56,500 nt of DNA from Algibacillus agarilyticus (GTDB lineage: Bacteria > Pseudomonadota > Gammaproteobacteria > Enterobacterales > Alteromonadaceae). The translations under genes and the position numbers were made by a program. Within the stretch, counting starts at the first letter, position 1. Each line of letters opens with the position of its first letter. Shown here one piece after another: positions 9,171-15,618 of this stretch. Under the pieces are notes generated by a model. It did no database searches. It was not told the DNA's origin and worked only from the letters and a program-made list of their open reading frames with translations. The DNA is taken from NCBI RefSeq assembly GCF_003286125.1, contig NZ_QMED01000030.1, positions 3,342 through 59,841 on the forward strand, in the 5' to 3' direction.

Positions 9171-9480
9171 TTTTAAATACAAGCTTAAGTCATTAACACC
9201 TCAGAATATAGAACGCTTAAATATGGATTTAAAAACCTTGTTGGTTGAAGCTTACATTGATTTTAGTGGCGTTATTTACAAACGCTCACGAACTGCGTTA
9301 ATTTAAAATTAAATAAAATCATAGGTTTAATGATGCCTGTCCTGCACGATTGCTTATTTAGGTTCATTGCCTAGAGCAAAGAATGAGTAATGTTAGAGCT
9401 GTATAGCAACAGGAGGGATTTATTAAATTACATATACCAATTGAAGCCATAACTTGGGTAGACAAACCTTTGGGATTGAA
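9171..9480. other. Intergenic region with a dispersed repeat copy
   Basis: About 300 bp with no convincing gene. A copy of the dispersed repeat (GGTTTAATGATGCCTGTCC, continuing to 9352) starts at 9324. A short stretch at 9200-9290 is open in one frame but has no start signal and no recognisable motif. Confidence 0.4.
9324..9352 (+). repeat. Dispersed short repeat, GTCCYGCAYGA family
   Basis: GGTTTAATGATGCCTGTCC followed by TGCACGATTG. Same core as copies at 6940, 10446, 13279, 13843 and 17710. Confidence 0.5.
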
Positions 9481-10125
9481 ATGAAAATAAAATTTTATAG
9501 AAAAAATGAAGCATTTGGGGATTTCTCTAATTTTTCTGAACATCCAATAAAACATATGGGAACCCTTTGGCCAACTGTGGAGCATTACTTTCAGGCAAGC
9601 AAATTTATAAGTACGGATGATCAGCTAGCTGTACTCTCAGCTCACAATGCGTTTGAAGCAGCAAAAATAGGTAGGCAGAGTACTAGAAAAATAAGAACTA
9701 ATTGGGATAGCCTTAGGTGCGGAATAATGAAAGAAGCTCTGAAAGCCAAATTTACTCAACATAATGATATCCGAGAGTTGTTGCTTTCTACTGGAGATGC
9801 GGAGTTAATTGAGCATACTGATAACGATCATTTTTGGGCTGATGGTGGAGATGGGACTGGTCAAAACATGCTGGGAAAGTTGCTTATGGAAGTCAGAAAA
9901 GAGTTATCAGATGAACCCCAAAAATATATGCAGCCACCATGGCTTTATTTTCCTAATGCAAAGTGCTTTGCTCCTGATTGGCGTATGGGGGAGCATGAGT
10001 CTTATCTTGATGAGTGGATTCTTTGGTGCGAAAATCAAAACCAGTGTTTTTTGAAAGAATATTTTACTAATAACAAACCGCCAGTGGATTGGTTGAATGT
10101 AACCCGTCGGTTCTTTGTCGACTAA
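9481..10125 (+). CDS. NADAR-domain protein (RibX/YbiA-like) with C-terminal extension
   Basis: 214 residues from ATG 9481; an in-frame TTG at 9454 is less likely. The NADAR/DUF1768 core spans residues ~4-142: FGDFSNFSEHPI, TLWPTVEHYFQASKF with conserved Glu34, and FWADGGDGTGQNMLGKLLME. Characterised members are N-glycosidases acting on riboflavin-pathway intermediates or on ADP-ribosylated guanine. The family usually ends near residue 150; here about 70 further residues follow (LYFPNAKCFAPDWRMGEHES to the end) that I do not recognise. It stands alone in the repeat-rich accessory region. Confidence 0.85.
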   Translation: MKIKFYRKNEAFGDFSNFSEHPIKHMGTLWPTVEHYFQASKFISTDDQLAVLSAHNAFEAAKIGRQSTRKIRTNWDSLRCGIMKEALKAKFTQHNDIRELLLSTGDAELIEHTDNDHFWADGGDGTGQNMLGKLLMEVRKELSDEPQKYMQPPWLYFPNAKCFAPDWRMGEHESYLDEWILWCENQNQCFLKEYFTNNKPPVDWLNVTRRFFVD

Positions 10126-10470
10126 ATTTAAAGTTTTTCCGGGAACCCATGCAAAACATCATTTGACGAATTAGAACCGGTGTTTTTTTTATTCGGGTTA
10201 TTTATGAAATTTGAACGCATGCCCTGTCAATTAATTAGACCATTACAAAGCATAGTTAAAGATTATCATGCTGTAAGTGTTATCCGTTCTACATTAAAAG
10301 CGAATAGGTGATTTTAGTAAAAGCTAACGGTGCTAACATGAATCAAGTATCAATAAAGCTCGCATATTCGCTAGAGCAATTAAAGTAATTGCAAGTAGCG
10401 GCATTATTGCTGTGCAATCAAAAATGCTAGAACGCACCGATAGAAGGTTTAATGATGCCTGTACTGCCGA
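10126..10470. other. Intergenic region without a recognisable gene
   Basis: About 345 bp with stops in all frames. It ends in another dispersed repeat copy (10446-10475). Possibly decayed sequence. Confidence 0.35.
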
Positions 10471-10475
10471 TCATT
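10446..10475 (+). repeat. Dispersed short repeat, GTCCYGCAYGA family
   Basis: GGTTTAATGATGCCTGTACT and on to CATTG. It is nearly the 9324 copy with one substitution and a two-base insertion. It overlaps the 3' end of the decayed gene on the minus strand. Confidence 0.45.
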
Positions 10476-10962
10476 GATTTGGATCGTTCCATATAGGAAA
10501 AGCAAAATCCAATCCCAATTCTTCATACAGGTCGATTATATCGTTAAGTAAATCAAAATTTACATCTGGCGGTACATCTATTGCGCCTAACGAAAACAGT
10601 GGAAAGCCCTCATGACTACAACCTAGCGCCAGAATTGACTGCTTAAATCCGGAAATATCTATACTTTTATTATTCATGAACCAAGCAACAGAATGCCCAG
10701 ATCGCTCAATAATTTCAAACCAAATATATGCTCGTTAACTGGGTCTTTTTCGGCTTTGAAAATATCGTTATAAGCACTATTTTTAATAAAAAATAGAGTG
10801 TTTTTTTATTGATAATTATCTCCAGATTTTTCACACCATATTTCTTCAGTACCAACTGGCGGCCATCCACCTTCTATATCTAATGCGAATAATACTTTTT
10901 CTATAACTACGCTTTGGTGAGACAACTAACGCTGCAAAATGATTTAAAGATTCATGGTTCAT
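10471..10962 (-). pseudogene. Decayed small gene (possibly DUF4265-like)
   Basis: Reading the minus strand from ATG at 10962, pieces of one protein lie in consecutive order in different frames. MNHESLNHFAALVVSPK is followed after a shift near 10910 by VVIEKVLFALDIEGGWPPVG and TEEIWCEKSGDNYQ. An in-frame TAA follows at 10806-10808, then KNTLFFIKNSAYNDIFKAE and KDPVNE. After a second shift near 10730 comes AYIWFEIIERSGHSVAWF, continuing into an open 68-codon stretch ending DFAFPIWNDPNQ. Two frameshifts and one stop make this non-functional. The order of motifs recalls DUF4265 proteins, but this is a weak recollection. Confidence 0.6.
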
Positions 10963-11213
10963 CTTTGTTCATTTAACGTGTTTTTGTGGTTCCCCTGTTG
11001 GCCGTTATTTATCATGATATTTTAAATATTAAACAATGCGTTTGTTTTAATATGGGATGAGTATTGTTGGCATGACAAAGGTATATACGTTTATGCGTGT
11101 TGATTTAATTTTAACTTGTTTATCATTCATTTTACGGATGTCGAAAATATTCAATACTTAAAATAACGTGAGCGGTATTTTATTTCCAAACTTTAAATCA
11201 TGAGGAATATAAA

Positions 11214-11669
11214 ATGACGTTACGTGCTAATTATTTTGAACTTGCCCCCGGTGCAATCAACATTTTGATGGAACAAGAAGCTTATTTACGTGAGCAATTT
11301 CTTGCATCAAATGACATAACGGTTTCAACTTGGGAGTTGGTTAAACTGAGAGTTTCGCAAATTAACCAGTGTGCGTTTTGTATTGATATGCATAGTAGAG
11401 CCGCATTAGACTGCCATATAGCGCAAGAAAAGTTGATAGGGTTAAATGCATGGCGCGATATGGATTGTTACTCAACCCATGAACAAGCCGCGCTTGCATG
11501 GGCCGAGATTGTGCTGACTGGTGATCGTATCGAAAATGTGGTTTATCAAAAAGCGGTTGATGCGTTAACTGAAAAGGGGATCGTTGATTTAACCATTGCG
11601 GTTAATGCGATTAGCAGTTGGAATAATATTGTTAGGGTGTTTAAACCTAAGGTCGGGAGTTATAAATAA
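11214..11669 (+). CDS. Carboxymuconolactone decarboxylase/AhpD-like protein
   Basis: A 151-residue all-helical protein of the CMD family. It carries the CxxCxxxH redox motif in NQCAFCIDMHSRAAL (residues ~58-72), as in AhpD-like alkylhydroperoxidases. ATG follows GAGG at 11201-11204 (ATGAGGAATATAAAATG). It heads a run with an overlapping AraC-type regulator and a frameshifted O-methyltransferase. A peroxide or thiol-disulfide role is likely; the substrate is unknown. Confidence 0.85.
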   Translation: MTLRANYFELAPGAINILMEQEAYLREQFLASNDITVSTWELVKLRVSQINQCAFCIDMHSRAALDCHIAQEKLIGLNAWRDMDCYSTHEQAALAWAEIVLTGDRIENVVYQKAVDALTEKGIVDLTIAVNAISSWNNIVRVFKPKVGSYK

Positions 11670-12441
11670 AAATAGTGGTGTAAATAACGTTTTCGATTTT
11701 AAATTATTCCGGCCTGTTGGGCCTTTATCTGCGATTGTTCAAGGTATCTGGAGTGCGGCGACATTAGCGTCTCAATCGATTGAACGTTCATTGTATTCAG
11801 ATGCCGGCAGTGGGATCATATTTAATTTATCGGGTCAGCTTATTTTAGACAATGAGGTTATACCTGAAGGCGTTATTATGCTGCCTGTTAATAAGCAAGT
11901 TGCAACGATCACAATACCCGCGGGGGCAAAATTGGCCGGGATCCGTTTTTTGCCCGCGATTGGTTATGGGGTTTTAGGCCAGCATTTTGATAAACCCACA
12001 TGGTTATCGCCTAAAGACGATAACTTATACAATTTGTATCAACTTTTTCACGTGTTGCGTTCAACTCATTTTGATGATGATTTAATTGACGTTATTCATC
12101 AATGGGCTTTAAAGCGCATTGATTTTACTAATGTGATCCCAACCACGCTTGAAAAAGCGTTTGAACACATTGATCAAGAGCTCACTTTAGCTGAATTTAA
12201 ACAGACCACTGAGTTAAGTCAGCGCCAAATCGAACGCATGTTTAAATTATGGCTTGGTATGACGCCTAAGCATTACCAACGTATTTTACGCATTAAAAAA
12301 GCCATTTGTTTTTTGCGTCTTAATCAAGGTGCAAATTTAGTCGAAGTTGCACAAGCATTTGGATTTAGTGATCAAGCTCATATGACCCGAGAGTTTCGGT
12401 TGATTGCTTGTATTACGCCAGGTCAAATACAAAAAAGCTAA
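11596..12441 (+). CDS. AraC-family transcriptional regulator
   Basis: 281 residues from the first in-frame ATG. Family resemblance begins only at about residue 33 (FDFKLFRPVGPLSAIVQGIW), so the true start may be the ATG at 11605 or a TTG at 11629. All of these overlap the AhpD-like gene by 40-75 bp, which implies translational coupling. The N-terminal part is a cupin-like sensing domain. The C-terminal AraC double HTH is clear (LAEFKQTTELSQRQIERMF; LVEVAQAFGFSDQAHMTREF), ending ITPGQIQKS. It probably regulates its own small operon. Confidence 0.8.
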   Translation: MRLMRLAVGIILLGCLNLRSGVINKNSGVNNVFDFKLFRPVGPLSAIVQGIWSAATLASQSIERSLYSDAGSGIIFNLSGQLILDNEVIPEGVIMLPVNKQVATITIPAGAKLAGIRFLPAIGYGVLGQHFDKPTWLSPKDDNLYNLYQLFHVLRSTHFDDDLIDVIHQWALKRIDFTNVIPTTLEKAFEHIDQELTLAEFKQTTELSQRQIERMFKLWLGMTPKHYQRILRIKKAICFLRLNQGANLVEVAQAFGFSDQAHMTREFRLIACITPGQIQKS

Positions 12442-12494
12442 TTAAGTCAATAAGCTATAAATGGTTAGCATCAATATATAATACAGGAAGCCTG

Positions 12495-13174
12495 ATGGAT
12501 AAAGGAAAATTAGAAAAACTGGATGATTATGTACTCGAAAATTCACTTCGAGAGTCGGCATCTTTACGTGCATTGCGTATTGAAACAGCAAACGACCCTG
12601 AATCGATTATGCAAATTCCGCCTATTCAGGGGCAATTTATCGGGTTTATCGTAAATTAATTAACGCTAAAAGAACAATCGAAATTGGTGTTTATACGGGG
12701 TACAGCACTTTGTGTGCTGCTGAAGCTATGCCAGACGATAGTTATACCCTAGCTTGTGATGTTAATGAAGAATGGGCACTTAAAGCCCAAAATGCATGGC
12801 GAAAAGCGGGGGTTGAACATAAAATCGATTTTAAATTAGCACCGGCAGTCGACACGCTTGAACACGCGTTACAAACGGGGCAGGGAGGGTCTTATGATTT
12901 TGTTTTTATTGATGCCGATAAAGAAAACTACGATGCTTATTATGAGTTATCGTTGAAGTTATTAAAACAAGGCGGTGTGATTGCCATTGATAATACATTG
13001 TTATTTGGCTCTGTTATTGATTCTTCAGTCTTGAGTGAAAAGCTCAAATCGTTGCTGCCTGAAAAGTGTATTCAAGCCGTTCGTGATCTCAATAAAAAAA
13101 TACATACTGATTCAAGAGTGGATATGAGTATGTTGCAAATTGCCGATGGACTGACTTTAATTAAAAAGCGCTAG
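12495..13174 (+). pseudogene. O-methyltransferase (class I SAM, family 3), single-base frameshift
   Basis: The N-terminal part from ATG 12495 (after AGGAAG) reads MDKGKLEKLDDYVLENS to IPPIQGQFIGF, the standard opening of CCoAOMT-like O-methyltransferases, then hits a stop at 12657. In the -1 frame the protein resumes at once with YRKLINAKRTIEIGVYTGYS, the SAM-binding motif I, and continues to 13174 through FVFIDADKENYDAYYEL and GGVIAIDNTLLFG. Adding one T to TTT at 12644-12646 joins the two parts without loss. This is a frameshift mutation or a sequencing error in a short homopolymer. The site does not match a standard -1 slippery heptamer in the right phase. Confidence 0.8.
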
Positions 13175-13216
13175 CTGAAACGCTGAGCCCGTTGCGTGTT
13201 ATTTTTACGAATGAAA

Positions 13217-13241
13217 TTAGAATGGATGTTCCAGTAAATTG
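13217..13241 (+). repeat. Short repeat shared with 15340-15364
   Basis: TTAGAATGGATGTTCCAGTA followed by AATTG differs by one base from 15340-15364. The second copy is attached to the R3 repeat, so this is probably a fragment of the same dispersed element. Confidence 0.5.
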
Positions 13242-13278
13242 TGTCCTGTAAGTGAAGACTTAAAATTTAATAAATCAT

Positions 13279-13308
13279 GGGTTTATGAGTGCCTGTCCCG
13301 CATGAGTG
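13279..13308 (+). repeat. Dispersed short repeat, GTCCYGCAYGA family
   Basis: GGGTTTATGAGTGCCTGTCC followed by CGCATGAGTG. The segment CCGCATGAGTGCC is then repeated once more directly downstream (to 13323). From GGTTTATG onward it is identical over 29 bp to the 13843 copy. Confidence 0.6.
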
Positions 13309-13336
13309 CCCGCATGAGTGCCTCCTTTTGAGTGAC

Positions 13337-13675
13337 TTATGTATTACTTTTTTGTAGTCTTACATGCAATGAAACTTTATCTTCCATTATTTTAATTAAC
13401 ATTGGATCCATACGTTCATAATTATCTGGTATTGCTAAACAAACAAACTTCTTATTTTTTAACAAATCTTTAAATTTTTTCATTACTTTGTTTCTATGCG
13501 ACTTTTCCATCACGAAAACAATATCAGCCCATTCAATAAGATCACCACTAACTGTTGTAGCTGCATCTTTATTTGTTCCGCAGCCAATTGCATCAATACC
13601 ATCGTACTGTGAAAAAACTTCTTCACCAGTAGGACTTCTTAATCTATTTTCACTACATACGAATAGCAACTTCAT
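13337..13675 (-). CDS. Low-molecular-weight tyrosine-phosphatase-like protein
   Basis: 112 residues. The P-loop CX5R is at residues 7-13 (MKLLFVCSENRLRSPT), followed by a GCGTN block and ADIVFVMEKSHRNKVMKKF, a pattern seen in short LMW-PTP-like proteins. It is shorter than the 150-residue classical enzymes and lacks the usual C-terminal DPY loop in its normal form; DPMLIKIMEDKV may take its place. It is probably an active phosphatase on small molecules or phosphoproteins, but this is untested. It is a single gene flanked by two copies of the dispersed repeat. Confidence 0.75.
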   Translation of the reverse strand: MKLLFVCSENRLRSPTGEEVFSQYDGIDAIGCGTNKDAATTVSGDLIEWADIVFVMEKSHRNKVMKKFKDLLKNKKFVCLAIPDNYERMDPMLIKIMEDKVSLHVRLQKSNT

Positions 13676-13842
13676 GACGAGATCTCGTGATACATAACGA
13701 GCTTGTAGTATAACTCGTTCTTATTGTTATTTTTAATTGCGTTAAACAGTATCTGAGTTTGTCAGCTGCTTCAATCTTATTTACCGTATTTTTTGAGGGT
13801 ATTTATGCTGATTAGCTATTTCAGGTGAGTGTGATGTGGGTA

Positions 13843-13871
13843 GGTTTATGAGTGCCTGTCCCGCATGAGTG
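13843..13871 (+). repeat. Dispersed short repeat, GTCCYGCAYGA family
   Basis: Identical over 29 bp to part of the 13279 copy. The two copies bracket the phosphatase-like gene in direct orientation. Confidence 0.6.
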
Positions 13872-13926
13872 TTTGCGTAAACCACCTTAATGCTTGCGGT
13901 CCACCTCAAGGCGTGTTGTTATATGA

Positions 13927-14304
13927 TTAATTTGTAATAAAGCTATTACCTTTTGCTAAGCTAACCATATTAACTTCCCGATTCAAATCTTGAACAGGGC
14001 AATCTACGCTTGCTAAAAATCCATTCATTTCTTGGTATGTGTGCCAGATAACATTGCCGTTGCTCGTATTAATTAAAAATGAACTGTCAGATTTATTTGC
14101 AAGCCACCCGTATATATATTTATTTTTACAACCTTGAACACCCATTATATTGCCTGTCACTACGGGCAGAAAATAACCGTTAAATACCCAGCCATGTTGA
14201 CCATATAAACCTTGCAGCCTATATCCATTACCTAAATCGAAACTCTTAAAAGATGATAGATAAAGAGACAATAATAAAAGTATCGGAAAAACTATAAATT
14301 TTCG
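13927..14304 (-). CDS. Hypothetical protein with N-terminal membrane anchor
   Basis: 125 residues from ATG 14304 (MRKFIVFPILLLLSLYLSSF). A longer in-frame start at 14382 would lie in the R3 dispersed repeat and is not credible. There is one N-terminal hydrophobic segment (residues 4-19), a signal anchor or signal peptide, then a ~100-residue soluble part with Trp, Tyr and two Cys (GVQGCKNKYIYGWLANKSD; VDCPVQDL). The family is not recognised. It is probably periplasmic. Confidence 0.55.
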   Translation of the reverse strand, partial: RKFIVFPILLLLSLYLSSFKSFDLGNGYRLQGLYGQHGWVFNGYFLPVVTGNIMGVQGCKNKYIYGWLANKSDSSFLINTSNGNVIWHTYQEMNGFLASVDCPVQDLNREVNMVSLAKGNSFITN

Positions 14305-14333
14305 CATATTCAGATAACGCTTATATAGGGCGG

Positions 14334-14411
14334 GATTTGCGCATTTTGTTGAATAGATGAGCAAAGAACGTGAATTGACCATAAAATCAGCACTATAAAT
14401 GAGTATAGGGC
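14334..14411 (+). repeat. Dispersed repeat R3, copy 1 (uninterrupted)
   Basis: From GATTTGCGCATTTTGTTGAA through GAGCAAAGAACGTGAATTGA and CCATAA to GAGTATAGGGCAATTTG. The same unit is at 15137-15364 (split by a MITE) and 19425-19497. Confidence 0.65.
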
Positions 14412-14446
14412 AATTTGAATGGGAGTCGCTTCACTTTCCTAAATGA

Positions 14447-14526
14447 AACACCCTCGGCTCTGGCATCCTACTTCGCTTTAACGACTATAACCTTATGGTC
14501 GTGTGTGGAGCCGCAAGCAGGGTGTT
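14447..14526. other. Compact three-part hairpin, attC-like or structured RNA
   Basis: Outer arms AACACCCT (14447-14454) and AGGGTGTT (14519-14526), middle arms GGCTC (14456-14460) and GAGCC (14508-14512), and inner hairpin ACGACTATAA (14481-14490) with TTATGGTCGT (14493-14502) nest in order over 80 bp. It lies downstream of the BrnA stop codon. It could be a terminator-like RNA structure, a palindromic repeat or a recombination site; the integron attC core GTTRRRY is not clearly placed. Confidence 0.4.
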
Positions 14527-14574
14527 GTGGGGGCGGAGGGTTAGATACCCTTGGCTACCCGATTAGAGCTACGA

Positions 14575-14793
14575 TTACGTACGCCAGTTGATGTCAATTT
14601 TTTTATGTGTTGCTACGCAATCACGCAAATATAAATTAATCAGACTTTGGTATGGAACCCCTGACTCTTCCGCCATGTCTTTAAAGTATGAGATAACATC
14701 TTCCCCCAGACGCATAGTCACAGACTTTTTTAATTTGCTTGCGTAAGGGTTTTTACGCGACTTCATTGCTGATAAATCATATTCATCTTTCAT
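14575..14793 (-). CDS. brnA: BrnA-type antitoxin (ribbon-helix-helix)
   Basis: 72 residues. After a basic N-terminus comes KKSVTMRLGEDVISYFKDMA, then EESGVPYQSLINLYLRDC, the ribbon-helix-helix of BrnA/CopG antitoxins. It starts 2 bp after the toxin stop, with GAGGG about 11 bp upstream. In characterised pairs BrnA neutralises BrnT and the complex represses the shared promoter. Confidence 0.88.
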   Translation of the reverse strand: MKDEYDLSAMKSRKNPYASKLKKSVTMRLGEDVISYFKDMAEESGVPYQSLINLYLRDCVATHKKIDINWRT

Positions 14794-14795
14794 AA

Positions 14796-15080
14796 TTAAT
14801 GCCCTCGCTGATAGTTTTTGCTTTCGTTCTTTGTGGCTTTTCTGGCGGAAATAACTCTAATGGTATTTCCATCGTCACGTTCACAATGACAAATAAGTAA
14901 TAAATTTGTTTCATTACTCATTCCTAGCATCAAAAAACGATCCTCGGTATCTGAGTTCTCTTGATCAAAGAATTGCACTGCAAATTCATCAAAAAATACG
15001 GACTTAGCTTCATCAAAGGAAATCCCGTGCTTTTTAATATTTGTTGCAGCTTTGGCTGCATTCCATTCGAATTTAATCAT
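14796..15080 (-). CDS. brnT: BrnT-type toxin (RelE-fold ribonuclease)
   Basis: 94 residues with the BrnT family pattern: MIKFEWNAAKAATNIKKHGI, SFDEAKSVFFDE, EDRFLMLGMS and RVISARKATKNE. BrnT toxins are RelE-like ribonucleases that stop translation. Toxin precedes antitoxin, as is usual for this family. There is no Shine-Dalgarno before the ATG; the predicted -10 box is 6 bp away, which suggests a leaderless message. Confidence 0.9.
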   Translation of the reverse strand: MIKFEWNAAKAATNIKKHGISFDEAKSVFFDEFAVQFFDQENSDTEDRFLMLGMSNETNLLLICHCERDDGNTIRVISARKATKNESKNYQRGH

Positions 15081-15082
15081 AT

Positions 15083-15115
15083 GTACATTGTATGTACGCG
15101 AGAGGCAAATGTCAA
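15083..15115 (-). promoter_or_regulatory. brnTA promoter with overlapping operator
   Basis: On the minus strand TTGACA (15110-15115) is followed after exactly 17 bp by TACAAT (15087-15092), a near-consensus sigma-70 promoter. The palindrome GTACAT-TGT-ATGTAC (15083-15097) covers the -10 box, where an autorepressing BrnTA complex would block it. The toxin ATG begins 6 bp after the -10 box. Confidence 0.75.
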
Positions 15116-15136
15116 AGTAGCTCTAACACTTAATAG

Positions 15137-15364
15137 TGCGCATTTTCTTGAATATAGTCTTCTCGCTCAGGTTTTATGGTTCATTGTCAGCGCTTACTCG
15201 CCCCAATCACATAGTAGAGCATATGCTCATAGGGTCTCGAAGCTTGACGGCTTCCCCTAAAACCCGATCGCTTTGACTATAGGTGAGCAAAGAACGGGAT
15301 TTGACCATAACCCCAGTGCCACAAATGAGTATCGGGCAATTAGAATGGATGTCCCAGTAAATTG
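15137..15364 (+). repeat. Dispersed repeat R3, copy 2, split by a MITE
   Basis: The left part GTGCGCATTTTCTTGAA (to 15152) and right part GGTGAGCAAAGAACGGGATT (from 15282) rejoin into the R3 sequence once the MITE at 15155-15279 and one TA are removed. The right part runs into TTAGAATGGATGTCCCAGTA, shared with 13217. Confidence 0.7.
15155..15279 (+). mobile_element. MITE-A copy 1 (125 bp), TA target duplication
   Basis: Ends TAGTCTTCTCGCTCAGGTTT and AAACCCGATCGCTTTGACTA are imperfect inverted repeats. TA lies on both sides (15153-15154, 15280-15281). The empty site TTGAATAGGTG is seen at 19441, so the insertion duplicated TA, as for Tc1/mariner/IS630-type elements. The interior has GAGCATATGCTC and no ORF. 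Confidence 0.85.
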
Positions 15365-15618
15365 CTATTGATCCTATTCGGTTTTGGCGTGCTAGCGAAC
15401 TTTTGAATACTTCTGCAGCTTCAATCGCACCATTTTTAATGCCCATTTAACTTAGTCACACTTAAAAAACAATTGCTTTCAAATTAATAAATTTATTATC
15501 GATAAATAAACATAAAGATCATACCTTTATTAATATGTTATATTTATTTAATGGTAGCTGTCAACTATGTTAAATGTGGGTGATAGGCAGTTAGAAATTT
15601 ATTCTCGTAAGGTAAATT

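Noticed and set aside
12640-12660. Programmed -1 frameshift in the O-methyltransferase gene
   Set aside because: GGGTTTA is present but is out of phase for a slippery heptamer, and O-methyltransferases are not known to use frameshifting; mutation or sequencing error is simpler.
15207-15446. 79-codon open frame on the minus strand
   Set aside because: It runs through the MITE-A and R3 repeats and has no independent coding evidence.
9171-15600. Chromosomal integron cassette array
   Set aside because: Small single genes and repeats suggest it, but the repeats lack clear attC cores (GTTRRRY/RYYYAAC pairs), genes are on both strands, and no integrase is seen.
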